The notes: generated by a model not told the origin, from the sequence alone. A stretch of DNA of 64,000 bases from JAAYDY01 sp964500225 (GCA_964500225.1 CAZCOA010000007.1:21972-85971), one strand, 5' to 3'; shown: positions 8,610-18,485, counted from the first letter of the stretch. A program made the numbers and translations.

Positions 8610-9001
8610 GGTTGCACGGCGCCTTGGGTCTGCATGGCCACGATCGCGTGGCGGGCGTCCGTCCCGTGGCTGCGGAGCGTCGCATCCTGGGGGAACGTGA
8701 GGTTGTGGAGCAGTTGAAGGACATTCTCAGCCGGTTTCTGGAGACCAGCGGGCTGTCGCGTCGGACGGCCGAGAGCCGGCTGCTGGAGGTGTGGCGTCAG
8801 GCGCTGGGCGAGCAGAGCCGGCACACGGCGCTGGAGGGGATCCGCAAGAACGTGGCGAGTTTTCGCGTGGACAACGCGGCGCTGTTGTCGGAGTTGAACA
8901 ATTTTCGGAAGTTGGAGTTGTTGTCGTTGTTGCAGAGTGAAGTCCGCGAGGTGTTCATTCGGGACATCACGTTCCGGCCCGGGCGCGTGGGAAAAGGCTG
9001 A
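8606..9001 (+). CDS. dciA: DUF721 / DciA-family protein (probable helicase loader)
   Basis: 131 residues starting at a GTG that overlaps the dnaN stop by four bases. The region EVVEQLKDILSRFLETSGLSRRTAESRLLEVWRQALGE and then LSELNNFRKLELLSLLQ matches the DUF721 family. Its characterised members (DciA) help load the replicative helicase DnaB in bacteria lacking DnaC. Its place between dnaN and gyrB fits the dnaN-recF-DUF721-gyrB order seen elsewhere, but recF is absent. The first 30 residues are poorly conserved, so the true start could be the GTG near 8700. Confidence 0.8.
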   Translation: MRLHGALGLHGHDRVAGVRPVAAERRILGEREVVEQLKDILSRFLETSGLSRRTAESRLLEVWRQALGEQSRHTALEGIRKNVASFRVDNAALLSELNNFRKLELLSLLQSEVREVFIRDITFRPGRVGKG

Positions 9002-9112
9002 AGCGGCGGCCCCGAGCTGCCGAGTCCGGGCGGTCGGCCGGGACGTGGGGCCGACACGACCCTGCCCGTCCCGTAGTATCAGTGAGCAAACGGAAAGGAG
9101 TCTGACCAGACC

Positions 9113-11590
9113 ATGGCCAAAGCGGCTGAGGACAAGAGCGCATCGAAAGCATACAGCGCCGAGTCGATCCAGGTGCTGAAAGGATTGGAGGCGGTTCGCA
9201 AGCGGCCGGACATGTACATCGGCGACCGTCACACGAGGGGGCTTCACCACTTGGTGTACGAGGTGGTGGACAACTCGATTGACGAGGCGATGGCCGGGTT
9301 CTGCGACAAGATCGACGTGGTGATCAATGCGGACGGGTCGATCAGTTGCAGCGACAACGGTCGCGGGATCCCGGTGGACATGCACAAGACGGAGAAGAAG
9401 CCGGCGGTGGAGGTGGCGTTGTCGATGCTGCACGCCGGGGGCAAGTTCGACCACAACACGTACAAGGTGTCGGGCGGGCTGCACGGGGTGGGCGTGTCGT
9501 GCGTGACGGCCTTGAGCGAGTGGCTGGAGGCGGAGATTCGTCGGGACGGGTACGTGTGGAAGATCGAGTTTGCTCGCGGCGTGAAGACGAAGGACCTTCG
9601 TCAGGTGGGCAAGACGACGAAGACGGGCACGACGATCAGTTTTCGGCCGGACCCGCAGATTTTCAGCGATACGACGTTCAAGTACGACGTGCTGGCGAGC
9701 CGGCTTCGGGAGTTGGCGTACCTGAACGAGGGGCTGGAGATCACGCTCCGCGACAACCGCAGCGGGCAGGGCGAGACGTTCAAGTTCAAGGAGGGGATTT
9801 GCGCGTTCGTGAAGCATCTGAACGCTACGAAGGAGCTGGTGCATCGCAACGTGATCCACTTCCGCAAAGACGATCCGGAGAGCGGTTCGAGCGTCGAGGT
9901 GGCGATGCAGTACAACGACTCGTACAACGAGAACCTGCTGTCGTTCGCCAACAACATCAACACGATCGAGGGCGGGACGCACCTGTCGGGGTTCAAGGCC
10001 GCCCTGACGCGGACACTGAATTTCTACGCGAAGAAAGCCAATTTGCTGAAGGACACGGTGCCGTCGGGCGACGACCTGCGTGAGGGGCTGACGGCCGTGG
10101 TGAGCGTCCGCGTGCGCGACCCGCAGTTCGAGGGCCAGACGAAGACGAAACTCTCCAACAGCGAGGTGGGCACGCTGGTGGAGACGGTGACGAACGAGAT
10201 GCTGGGGACGTACCTGGAAGAGGATCCGACGACGGCGCGGAAGATCATCACGAAGGCCGTCCAGGCGGCGGCGGCGCGCGAGGCGGCGCGGAAGGCCCGC
10301 GACCTGGTGCGTCGCAAGGGCGCGCTGGCGTCGGGGAACCTCCCGGGGAAGCTGGCGGATTGCAGCGAGCGGGACCCGGCGCTGTGCGAGCTGTTTATCG
10401 TCGAGGGCGACTCGGCCGGCGGCAGCGCCAAGCAGGGGCGGGACCGTCGGACGCAGGCGATCCTGCCGCTAAAGGGGAAGATCCTCAACGTGGAGAAGGC
10501 CCGCATCGACAAGATGCTGGCCCACCAGGAAATCTTCCTGCTCATCCAGGCGCTGGGCACGGGCATCGGCACGGAGGAGTTCGACCTCTCGCGCCTGCGG
10601 TACCACAAGGTGATCATCATGACGGATGCCGACGTGGACGGGAGCCACATCAGGACGCTGTTGCTGACGTTTTTCTTCCGTCAGATGCCGGAACTGATTC
10701 GGCGGGGGCACGTGTACATCGCGCAGCCGCCTCTGTATCGCGTGCGGCGCAAGAAGCACGAGGAATACGTGCTGAGCGACCGCGAGATGAAAGAGACCCT
10801 GATGCGGCTGGGGCTCGAGGGCGTGACGCTGACGATCCGACCTCGCGGCGGCAAGGGGCAGGCGCAGGTTCTCAGCGGTGCGAAGCTGAAGGAGGTGGGC
10901 GACCTGCTGATGGAGCTGGAGGAGATGGTGCGTTTCGTGGAGCGCCGCGGAGTGGCGTTCGAGGAGTTTCTGACGAAGCGCAACGCCGACGGCGACCTGC
11001 CGAACTGGTGCGTTCACCTGAACGGGGATTTCCACTATGTGTTCAGCGCCGAGGAGGGATTCGAGCTGTGCGAGCAGGCGGCGCGCGAGCGTCTGGTTGC
11101 TGCGGGCAAGGCCGAGCCGACCGCCGAAGAGATCAAGAAGGAGATGGAGCAGATTCCGGAACCGGAAGAGCTCTTCGACGTCAAGGAACTCAACAAGCTG
11201 ATCCGCAGGCTTCAGGCGCGCGGGCTGGACATCGCCGACTGGCGGATCGGCCCGGAAGAGCATCTGGGCGAGAAAGCGGTGTACCGGTTTCTGATCCAGG
11301 GCGACGACGTGGAGCGCGAGGTGGCGTGCCTGGAGGAACTGCTGCCGGCCATCCGCCACGTGGGCCAGCGCGGCATGGACCTTCAGCGGTACAAGGGCCT
11401 GGGCGAGATGAACGAGACGCAGCTCTGGGAGACGACGATGGACCCGGCGCGGCGGTTGCTGAAGCGCGTGTCGCTGGAGGACATGGCCGGGGCCGACGAG
11501 ATGTTCTCGATCCTGATGGGCGAAGGCGTCGAGCCGCGACGCGAGTTCATCGAGCGCCACGCCCTGGAAGTGCGGAACCTGGATATCTGA
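9113..11590 (+). CDS. gyrB: DNA gyrase subunit B
   Basis: ATPase subunit of gyrase, which introduces negative supercoils. 825 residues from ATG 9113, preceded by AAAGGAG. The GHKL ATPase domain shows EVVDNSIDEAMAG, DNGRGIPVD and GGLHGVGVS. The TOPRIM domain shows EGDSAGGSAKQGRDRRTQA and DADVDGSHIRTLLLTFF. After IAQPPLYRV there is an insertion of about 150 residues, comparable in place to the one in proteobacterial GyrB, and then the QRYKGLGEMN tail segment. GyrB is preferred over ParE because of this architecture and the dnaA/dnaN context. Confidence 0.96.
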   Translation: MAKAAEDKSASKAYSAESIQVLKGLEAVRKRPDMYIGDRHTRGLHHLVYEVVDNSIDEAMAGFCDKIDVVINADGSISCSDNGRGIPVDMHKTEKKPAVEVALSMLHAGGKFDHNTYKVSGGLHGVGVSCVTALSEWLEAEIRRDGYVWKIEFARGVKTKDLRQVGKTTKTGTTISFRPDPQIFSDTTFKYDVLASRLRELAYLNEGLEITLRDNRSGQGETFKFKEGICAFVKHLNATKELVHRNVIHFRKDDPESGSSVEVAMQYNDSYNENLLSFANNINTIEGGTHLSGFKAALTRTLNFYAKKANLLKDTVPSGDDLREGLTAVVSVRVRDPQFEGQTKTKLSNSEVGTLVETVTNEMLGTYLEEDPTTARKIITKAVQAAAAREAARKARDLVRRKGALASGNLPGKLADCSERDPALCELFIVEGDSAGGSAKQGRDRRTQAILPLKGKILNVEKARIDKMLAHQEIFLLIQALGTGIGTEEFDLSRLRYHKVIIMTDADVDGSHIRTLLLTFFFRQMPELIRRGHVYIAQPPLYRVRRKKHEEYVLSDREMKETLMRLGLEGVTLTIRPRGGKGQAQVLSGAKLKEVGDLLMELEEMVRFVERRGVAFEEFLTKRNADGDLPNWCVHLNGDFHYVFSAEEGFELCEQAARERLVAAGKAEPTAEEIKKEMEQIPEPEELFDVKELNKLIRRLQARGLDIADWRIGPEEHLGEKAVYRFLIQGDDVEREVACLEELLPAIRHVGQRGMDLQRYKGLGEMNETQLWETTMDPARRLLKRVSLEDMAGADEMFSILMGEGVEPRREFIERHALEVRNLDI

Positions 11591-11644
11591 GCGGCGCACG
11601 GGCGGCCGCACGAAAGAGGAATGGGCGCGCTGGAGGTCTAGCTT

Positions 11645-13453
11645 ATGAGGACTCATCGCGATTGGCGTTGGGCGTCGGTGTCGCTCGTCGTGGCGGCGTG
11701 GTTTGCTGTGGCGACAACCGCGGCGATGGCCCAGGAGAGGGTGATCGACGAGCCGACCAAGACCATGGAGGAGGGCAAAGAGGCGGCCAAGCCGAAGCCC
11801 AAGAGCACGGCGAAGGTCGGCTCGACCGAGTACGTCAACGAGGTGGGCCTCCAGGAGGTGACGGCGAAGCTGAAGCCCGGCACGCGGCACGAGTTTGTGA
11901 TGATGCCGCTGAGGGACGGCGTGAAGCTGGCGACGGACGTCTTCCTGCCGCCGGAGGGCGACGGTCCGTGGCCGGCCGTGCTGCTTCGGACGCAATACTC
12001 GCGGTGGGACGCGCGGGCGCTGGCGCCGCTGGGCGACGCGCCCTGCGTGCTGGTGCTTCAGAACACGCGCGGCAGCTACGGCAGCGAGGGCGCCGGCACG
12101 TTCGATCCGCGATCGTTCGAGATGGACATCAACGACAGCTACGACGCCGTGGAATGGGTGGCGTCGCAGAAATGGTCCAACGGCAAGGTCGGCATGTGGG
12201 GCCCGTCGGGGCACGGCATCGCGGCGTGCAACGCCCTGTGGGCCCTGCCGCCGCATTTGACCGTCATCGACGTGAACGTCACCGGCGACAACGCGTATCT
12301 GCACTGGGCGTATCTCGGCGGCGCGCGGCGGCAGATGTACTCGTGGCTGTCGCAGCGCGGGCTGAAGACCAAGAACGGCGAATGGCCGCGGCCGACGATC
12401 CTGCCGTACGATGCGCAGGCGTACTACGAGTTCATCAAGGCCAAAGCGCCGCAGGTGAAGACGTATTATCGGGCGCAGGCGGGGTGGTTCGACCTGTTCA
12501 GCGAGGCGGCGCTGGACCATTTCGCGGTGCTCGCGCCGAACGGGCGGGCCTTTGTGACCGTGGGGCCGACGGGCCACGGCGTTCTGAGCGGGGACCTGAA
12601 ATTCAAGGCGCGTAACCAGCCGACGGCGTCGTCGCGCAAGAGCTCGCGCGGGCTGAAGGAATGTCTGGCCGGCGAGCCGGACGAGTCGGCCCCGTCGTGT
12701 TTGTCGTATTTTCTGATGGGCGATGCGCGCGACGAGTCGGCGCCGGGCAACGTCTGGATGGAAACCCACACGTGGCCGGTGGACCACACGCCGACATCGT
12801 ATTATCTGCATGCGGACGGAACGCTCTCACTGGAGGCGCCGACGGAGGCCGACGGTTCGATGCTGCTGGTGAGCGATCCGAGGGATCCCGTGCCGTCCCT
12901 GGGCGGCAACTATGCGGTGGCCAGCAAGACGATGCCCATCGGTCCGATGGATCAGCGGCCGCAGGCCGACCGGAAGGATATCCTGCGGTTCAAGACCGCG
13001 CCGCTGGCGGCGCCGGTGGGCGTGACGGGCAAGATTCTGGTCGAGGTGCACCTGTCGAGCGATTGCCCGGACACGATGGTGGTGGCTCGACTGGTGGACA
13101 TTTACCCGGACGGATACGAGGCGCTGATCCGCGAGGGCGCGATGCTGGCGCGGTACCACGGCGGCCGGTTCGACAAGGGCGAGGCGCTGGAGACGGGCAA
13201 GGTGTACGCGATGACGATGGACCTGTGGAGCACGGCCCTGGTGTTCAACAAGGGGCACCGGATCGCGCTCTATGTGATGGGCAGTAGCGACCCGGCGTTC
13301 GAGGTGCATCCGAACACGTACGAGCCGGTGGACTCGATCGACGAGGCCCGCGTGGCGCACAATACGATCCACATGGCGGCCGGGAAGGCCTCGCGGCTGA
13401 TCCTGCCGGTGGTGGCGCCTGAGACGTACATGGATGTCGGCAAGGCCCCGTGA
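11645..13453 (+). CDS. Secreted CocE/NonD-family alpha/beta hydrolase (X-Pro dipeptidyl-peptidase-like)
   Basis: 602 residues with a signal peptide cut near AMAQ (about residue 28). The catalytic domain begins MPLRDGVKLATDVFLP, typical of the S15/CocE family, and has VLQNTRGSYGSEG and the nucleophile elbow GPSGHG with Ser near 187. The C-terminal galactose-binding-like beta domain starts near 445 (ILRFKTAPLAAPVGVTG). CocE relatives cleave esters or amides such as acylated substrates, and some are dipeptidyl-peptidases. The substrate is unknown. It is likely periplasmic or exported. Confidence 0.85.
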   Translation: MRTHRDWRWASVSLVVAAWFAVATTAAMAQERVIDEPTKTMEEGKEAAKPKPKSTAKVGSTEYVNEVGLQEVTAKLKPGTRHEFVMMPLRDGVKLATDVFLPPEGDGPWPAVLLRTQYSRWDARALAPLGDAPCVLVLQNTRGSYGSEGAGTFDPRSFEMDINDSYDAVEWVASQKWSNGKVGMWGPSGHGIAACNALWALPPHLTVIDVNVTGDNAYLHWAYLGGARRQMYSWLSQRGLKTKNGEWPRPTILPYDAQAYYEFIKAKAPQVKTYYRAQAGWFDLFSEAALDHFAVLAPNGRAFVTVGPTGHGVLSGDLKFKARNQPTASSRKSSRGLKECLAGEPDESAPSCLSYFLMGDARDESAPGNVWMETHTWPVDHTPTSYYLHADGTLSLEAPTEADGSMLLVSDPRDPVPSLGGNYAVASKTMPIGPMDQRPQADRKDILRFKTAPLAAPVGVTGKILVEVHLSSDCPDTMVVARLVDIYPDGYEALIREGAMLARYHGGRFDKGEALETGKVYAMTMDLWSTALVFNKGHRIALYVMGSSDPAFEVHPNTYEPVDSIDEARVAHNTIHMAAGKASRLILPVVAPETYMDVGKAP

Positions 13454-13489
13454 TGGCGGCATGGCGAATTCCGGCGAAGAGGAATGTGC

Positions 13490-13519
13490 GGGGGCACGAC
13501 TGTGCACAGCCGTGCCCCC
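13490..13519. repeat. Long GC-rich palindrome after the CocE-like gene
   Basis: Arms GGGGGCACG (13490-13498) and CGTGCCCCC (13511-13519) enclose the inner palindrome CTGTGCACAG. It has no T-tract, so it is more like a REP-type element than a classic terminator. Confidence 0.5.
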
Positions 13520-13694
13520 GATCTTTGGCCGATGCGCGCAAGGCCGCGCGATCTGCCGGACGCCCTGGCGCGATAGGGGTTGATTCTTTGGTCGCAAGCC
13601 GGTAGGCTCTTGGGCCTACATTGGGCTACGTACGGTCAGTAGGGGGATCTCCGGCTGTCCGCCGGCGCTGCGGACAGGGTGAACGAGGTGACAA

Positions 13695-15365
13695 ATGCAG
13701 GCACTGAGCCGAAGTCAGCAGGCGTGGGTCGAGAAAACCTCGGGCGGGTTGTCGCTGCGCGAGAAGGTGGGGCAGTTGTTGTTTCCGACGTTGACGGAAC
13801 ATACGGCGTCGTCGTTGGGGGGAATTGCGCGGTACGTGGCGGAGACGGGCATCGGCGGCGGGCACATGTTCGGCGGCCCGATGGCCAAGTGTCGGCGTAC
13901 AGCAGACGAGGCCCAGGGGGCGGCGCGCATTCCGCTGCTGGTCTCCGGCGATTTCGAAACGGGGCCCGGCGAGCGCATGCCCGAGGGAACGTACCTGCCG
14001 GGGCGGATGGCCATCGGGGCCGTCGGCGACGAGCGGCTGTCGTACGAGGCCGGGAAGGTGACGGCCCTGGAGGCGCGGGCCTGTGGGTACAACCTGGCGT
14101 TCGGTCCGATCGTGGACCTGGCGGCCGTGAAAGACTACCAGCGCCAGGTGGACGCGCTGGGCCGGCAGCCCGAGGAGGTGGCGCGGCTGGGGGCGGCGTG
14201 CGTCCGCGGGCTTCAGGATCACGGCATGGCGGCGTGCGCCAAGCATTTCCCGGGCGACGGGTTCGACGACCGCGACCAGCACCTGATGACGCTCGTGAAT
14301 CCGCTGTCGCCGGCCGAGTGGCGCCGCCAAAGCGCGCTGCCGTTCCGGGCAGCCATTGACGCCGGGGTCATGAGCATCATGGTTTCGTGCATCGGGCTGC
14401 CGTCGATGGACCCGCAGGCCGGCGACCCGCGGAATCCGATGCCGGCCGTCACGAGCCGCTATGTGGTCACGGAGTTGCTGCGCGGCGAGCTGGGGTTCGA
14501 GGGCGTGATTATCACCGACGCCTTGAACATGGGCGGCGTGAGCTACCATTACCGCGAGCGGGATCGGTACCGCATGGCGCTGCGGGCGGGCAACGACATT
14601 CTGCTGTTCGTGCGCAACGTGCCGCGCGTGCTGGAGGACCTGGTCGGGTGCATCGAGCGCGGCGAGATCGACCGGGCCCAGGTGGAGGCGTCGGTTCGGC
14701 GGGTGCTGGAGCTGAAGGCGCGGCTGAATCTGCACGAGCGGGCGATGCCGGACGAGGAGGAAGCGCGCGCTCTGCTGGCGTCGTCGCCGGGACGGCAGGT
14801 GGCGCAGGAGATTGCGGATCGGTCGGTAACGCTGCTGCGCGATTCGCGCGGCGCGGTGCCGCTGAAACTCGGCAAGGGCAACCGCGTGGCCGTGGTGCTC
14901 GTGACCAACCAGACGCCCGAGCGTTTCGGCCTCGACGTGTTCGAGACGACGCTTCGTGAGAGCGGAGTGGAGGTCACCAGCATCCGCGACCCGCAAACCG
15001 ACCAGGTGCATGACCAAGTGGCGGCGGGCGGCTTCGACGCCGTGATCCTGGCCTTGTACTTTCCTGTGCAGTACGGCTGGAACACGGTGCGGATGCACGG
15101 GCCGTACTCGCGCTGCGTCATGAGCGGGTTCCCCATCGCCGACGCCAAGGCGCAGCCGGTGTACATCAGCTTCTCGAACCCGTACCACCTGTACGAGCTG
15201 CCGTTCATGGATCCGTACCTGGTCACCTACGGCGGCTCTCCGGCGGCGCAGCGGGCGGCCGCGATGGCCCTGATGGGCCGGACGGCGATCCGCGGCCGCA
15301 TCCCGTGCGAGCTCGACGGCTTTTTCCGCATTGGCGACGGTCTTCAGCGTGCGGCGACGCGGTAA
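13695..15365 (+). CDS. Glycoside hydrolase family 3 protein (beta-N-acetylglucosaminidase-like)
   Basis: 556 residues. The GH3 (beta/alpha)8 domain shows LREKVGQLLFP at the start, LLVSGDFETGPGERM, AFGPIVDLA, the active-site motif AKHFPGDGFDDRDQH near 181 and VIITDALNMGG with the nucleophile Asp near 275. The motif resembles NagZ-type KHFPGHGD more than beta-glucosidases, which suggests hydrolysis of N-acetylhexosamine residues, for example muropeptide recycling. A GH3 C-terminal domain follows from about 375 (VAVVLVTNQTPERFG). No signal peptide is seen, so it is probably cytoplasmic. Confidence 0.85.
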   Translation: MQALSRSQQAWVEKTSGGLSLREKVGQLLFPTLTEHTASSLGGIARYVAETGIGGGHMFGGPMAKCRRTADEAQGAARIPLLVSGDFETGPGERMPEGTYLPGRMAIGAVGDERLSYEAGKVTALEARACGYNLAFGPIVDLAAVKDYQRQVDALGRQPEEVARLGAACVRGLQDHGMAACAKHFPGDGFDDRDQHLMTLVNPLSPAEWRRQSALPFRAAIDAGVMSIMVSCIGLPSMDPQAGDPRNPMPAVTSRYVVTELLRGELGFEGVIITDALNMGGVSYHYRERDRYRMALRAGNDILLFVRNVPRVLEDLVGCIERGEIDRAQVEASVRRVLELKARLNLHERAMPDEEEARALLASSPGRQVAQEIADRSVTLLRDSRGAVPLKLGKGNRVAVVLVTNQTPERFGLDVFETTLRESGVEVTSIRDPQTDQVHDQVAAGGFDAVILALYFPVQYGWNTVRMHGPYSRCVMSGFPIADAKAQPVYISFSNPYHLYELPFMDPYLVTYGGSPAAQRAAAMALMGRTAIRGRIPCELDGFFRIGDGLQRAATR

Positions 15366-15585
15366 CCGTCCGTTTCCTGCATTGGCCGGCGCGCTGTCGG
15401 GTTGGCCGGGCTGGATGCCCCCGAGACCCACCGTCGAGAAAAGCCCGTGTCGCGCGACGGCGCGCGATGCGGGGGCGCGGCCGGACGGCAACCGGCACAG
15501 GCGCGGGCCTGCCGAGCGTGCTACACTGGGGTGACGTGCGGCCGCGCGGGCCGCAACACGTGGACGCGTAGGAAAGGAGAGCGCG

Positions 15586-15885
15586 ATGAGGTGTGGACTG
15601 GTGATGTTGCTGACGGCGCTAGTGGTGTCGGGCGCGGTCCTGGGGGGCTGCAAGAAAGGCGGCGGCAGGGAGCCCGAGACGTACAATGTGGTCAATACGC
15701 GGTGCCCGCTGACGGGCAAGGAGATCAATCCGCTGGGTGTGCCGAGGGACTATGCCGTGGAACTGGACGGCCAATGGTACGGTTTCGCGCCGGACGCCAA
15801 CATGGACGAGTGGCGCGCCCTGAGCGACACCGAGAAGAAACAGAAGGCGGCTGCGTCCATGGCCCCGCGAGCACCCGGACAATAG
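15586..15885 (+). CDS. Small lipoprotein with an NTRCPLTG cysteine motif
   Basis: 99 residues. A lipoprotein signal ends in LGGC (Cys about 22), so it is likely anchored in the outer or inner membrane facing the periplasm. The motif YNVVNTRCPLTGKEINP, followed by Y-x-V-x-L-D-G-Q-W-Y-G-F, resembles small proteins of planctomycetes thought to bind metals through an N-T-x-C-P loop (inference). AAAGGAG precedes the ATG. Confidence 0.7.
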   Translation: MRCGLVMLLTALVVSGAVLGGCKKGGGREPETYNVVNTRCPLTGKEINPLGVPRDYAVELDGQWYGFAPDANMDEWRALSDTEKKQKAAASMAPRAPGQ

Positions 15886-15975
15886 GCCGATGCCGGATCC
15901 CCGGGGCGGTGTTTCACGGGCGGGCAACGCACAGCGCGCAGTGTTGCCCGGTGTTCCCACGGGGAGGTCATGGCC

Positions 15976-17442
15976 ATGGCGTTCATAACGATATCGAAGA
16001 CGGCGACACGGTGGATGCTCGCAGCGGTCGCCGCCGTTCTGGCCGGCGGATGCGCCGCCGTGGCGGCCGACGCGCCGGCGGCCGCGCCTAAACTCGACGA
16101 TCTGCCGCTGGCGGAGTCGGTGTCGCAGTACGGCATTACGTGGACGTTTGAGAAGCCGGCCCGTGTGGGCCGCTTCCTCACGGGCGACTACTACGTGATC
16201 GGCCCGGTGACGGTCAAGGCCATCGAGCCGCCCCCGGCCAACGGCCGCAACGGTTCCACGTTGAACATTCCCATCGATGCGACCAGTTCGGAAAGCAAAC
16301 TCGGTTTCGACGACCGGATTCAGCCGGGGCGCTACGATGCAAAGCTGTTTCAGCAGCCGCCGCTGACGATGAAGCCCGGCGACGTGCTCTTTTCGAGCGT
16401 CAGCTACGAGAAGGTCGAGGCGATCCGTCCGATGATGCCGCGGTCGCGGTCGCACCTGTCGCCGCAACATTCCCCAGTGCGGACGGTGGCGATTCTGACG
16501 TGCCTGGCCGAGCCGGTGCCGCCGGACGCCTTGCGGCCGGGCTACGCCGATCCGAAGCGCACGGTGTACCTGGCCCGTCACCTGCGTCGCGACCGGTTGC
16601 CGCGACTGGCGGCGCCGGACAACGTGCCCGACCTGGCCGAGCTCGAGCGGATCTTCGAGCGGCCGTGGATCGACATCGTGATGGACGAGTTCGGCGCGCC
16701 GCCGGACAACATGCCGATCTACGGGCAGGAGTTCACCCGCGCGGTGGCCATGGCGACGCTGGTGCTGGCGCTGGATCTGCCGCCCGAGCGCAAGGAAACG
16801 CTGCTGACGCGCGTGGTTCAGGTGGGCATCGACTTGTGGGGGCTGCTTGAGGCCGGCAAGCCCGGCTGGCCGGCGCTGGGCGGTCACGGCAACGGTCGCA
16901 AGTGGACGATTATGTTCACGGGGCTGATGCTCGACAACGAGCGGATGCAGAGACCGACGAAGACGTTCCCGAAGGCGGTTTTCAGCGAAGACCTCCAGAC
17001 GATGTTCGACGATTGCTGGACGGGGGCGAAAGTGGTGTATGCCGGACACGTGGGACCGCAGGGGCACCCGCGCCACGTCGGCTGGGGCCGCTATGAGCAT
17101 CTGCACCCGACGCAGTGGGAAGACAAGATCGGCGAAAGCTACCGCCGCTGCTGCACGAGCCTGTGCTGGGTCGGCGAGGCGCTGGCCGTGCAGCTCTACG
17201 GGGCCGAAGGGCTCTGGGACCACGACGCGTTTCTTGTTTATTGCGATCGGTGGATGAACGAGGACGACAGCGAGTTCATCCGGGCGGTCAAGGCCGCGGG
17301 CATGGGCGACTACGACAACGACTGGTGCCGCCAAGGCATGGTCTGGGATCCGTTTGTCGCAAGCATGTGGAAACGCTACCGGCCGACGATCCAGGCGCCG
17401 GTAGACCGCTGGAAGCTGCCTCAGGGCGGCAAGCAGCGCTGA
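15976..17442 (+). CDS. Secreted protein of unknown function
   Basis: About 488 residues. The ATG at 15976 is preferred to 15970 because GGGAGG lies eight bases upstream of it. A signal peptide includes LAGGC, so lipidation is possible. The mature part has no recognised domain. It contains a beta-rich N-terminal section with GDYYVIGPVTVKAIEPP and a helical, Trp-rich section (GWPALGGHGNGRKWTIMFTG, EDKIGESYRRCC, YDNDWCRQGMVWDPF). Conserved-looking histidines and tryptophans hint at a carbohydrate-related alpha-barrel fold, but this is speculation. Confidence 0.65.
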   Translation: MAFITISKTATRWMLAAVAAVLAGGCAAVAADAPAAAPKLDDLPLAESVSQYGITWTFEKPARVGRFLTGDYYVIGPVTVKAIEPPPANGRNGSTLNIPIDATSSESKLGFDDRIQPGRYDAKLFQQPPLTMKPGDVLFSSVSYEKVEAIRPMMPRSRSHLSPQHSPVRTVAILTCLAEPVPPDALRPGYADPKRTVYLARHLRRDRLPRLAAPDNVPDLAELERIFERPWIDIVMDEFGAPPDNMPIYGQEFTRAVAMATLVLALDLPPERKETLLTRVVQVGIDLWGLLEAGKPGWPALGGHGNGRKWTIMFTGLMLDNERMQRPTKTFPKAVFSEDLQTMFDDCWTGAKVVYAGHVGPQGHPRHVGWGRYEHLHPTQWEDKIGESYRRCCTSLCWVGEALAVQLYGAEGLWDHDAFLVYCDRWMNEDDSEFIRAVKAAGMGDYDNDWCRQGMVWDPFVASMWKRYRPTIQAPVDRWKLPQGGKQR

Positions 17443-17455
17443 GCCGCGGGTCGGG

Positions 17456-17881
17456 TCATGAGGGAGACGACGACTCGTCGGACGAAGGCGGCGCGTCGCG
17501 GTCGGTCATGTGGGCGTCCTCGCGGATTTCCCGAATCTGCCGCACGTGCGGCACCAGCGAGAGCACGGCGGCCACAATGACGCACAGCAGCCCAACGGCC
17601 AGCGTGGCCGAGGCCACGTGCAGGTCGAGTCGGTCCTCGAAGGCCGTGCCGATGACGAAGCCGTCCACGATGAGAATGTAGCCGACCGTCGCGATGATGA
17701 ATCGCGGGCTGCCGTAGTGCAGGTACGGCTTCTTGTGCAGGTGGCGGACGTAGTTCTCCACGGCGCGGGCCATGTAGCTCAGAGCAAAAACGGCCAGGCT
17801 GACCACCGCCAGGGTCGGATAGAGCCCCGCCCGGATCAGAAACTCCTGGAGCTGCTCCAGCTCGCTTGCCAGTATCCACAC
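17456..17881 (-). CDS. Membrane protein of unknown function
   Basis: 141 residues from a GTG start. Three hydrophobic segments (about 21-38, 62-80 and 90-108) indicate an integral membrane protein. It has an acidic C-terminal tail (DRDAPPSSDESSSPS). It is the last gene of a tightly spaced minus-strand group (17456-21561) and lies 12 bp after the lipoprotein gene. It ends convergent with the secreted-protein gene on the other strand. No family recognised. Confidence 0.6.
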   Translation of the reverse strand: MWILASELEQLQEFLIRAGLYPTLAVVSLAVFALSYMARAVENYVRHLHKKPYLHYGSPRFIIATVGYILIVDGFVIGTAFEDRLDLHVASATLAVGLLCVIVAAVLSLVPHVRQIREIREDAHMTDRDAPPSSDESSSPS

Positions 17882-17893
17882 GGCCGCAGATCC

Positions 17894-18469
17894 TCAACGT
17901 CCCTCGTTGCCGGCTTTGTCGCCGCTACGTTTCAAGGCGTCCAATTCCGTCTGCAATTCCATCAGCCGCTTGGTGTAAAGCCGCTTCTCGGCCTCCAATT
18001 GCCGTTCGGCCGTGGCGGCGCGCTCGTCGGCCATCTGGCGTCGCTGCTCGTCGCCGGCGGCTTTGGACTCCAGGACGGCGATCTCGCTCTCCTTGAGTTT
18101 GCAACGGTGGTAGAGCTCCTGGTAGTTGAGGCCGAGCTGGTTGACGCTGAGCTCGATCGTCACGTAGTAGGTGCCGACGATATCCTGCTGGGTGGAGACG
18201 ACGTTGTAGCCGCGGATCATGCTCTCGACGAACTCGACGGTGGTCTCGGTCTGGGTCTCGGAGGGCGGCAGGATGACTTCGTTCACTAGCCGCGCGACGG
18301 CCGCCTGGCGGGCCTCTTCGGCCGTGCCGCCCGTGCCGACGACGGTGAGAGTGGTGGCCGGCGAGAGCCGGATCGGAACGGCGACGGGAACGTATTTCGA
18401 GACGACCTCGGGCTGGCACCCGGCTGCCAGAGTCGCGGCCACGACGGCCGCCAGAAGCATGCTTCTCAT
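17894..18469 (-). CDS. Lipoprotein with a LPP20/flagellar-assembly-like core and a C-terminal coiled coil
   Basis: 191 residues from ATG 18469, with GGGAG upstream. The lipobox is LAAGC (Cys about 18). The segment LTVVGTGGTAEEARQAAVARLVNEVI is like the repeated core of secreted assembly proteins of the LPP20/DUF400 type. The C-terminal 70 residues (LKESEIAVLESKAAGDEQ onward) form a charged coiled coil. Probably a periplasm-facing envelope protein. The function is unknown. Confidence 0.65.
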   Translation of the reverse strand: MRSMLLAAVVAATLAAGCQPEVVSKYVPVAVPIRLSPATTLTVVGTGGTAEEARQAAVARLVNEVILPPSETQTETTVEFVESMIRGYNVVSTQQDIVGTYYVTIELSVNQLGLNYQELYHRCKLKESEIAVLESKAAGDEQRRQMADERAATAERQLEAEKRLYTKRLMELQTELDALKRSGDKAGNEGR

Positions 18470-18485
18470 CGTCGTCTCCCTATTC

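Noticed and set aside
10469..12811. 780-codon minus-strand frame opposite gyrB and the CocE-like gene
   Set aside because: Shadow of two well-supported genes, Arg/His-rich with no recognisable fold.
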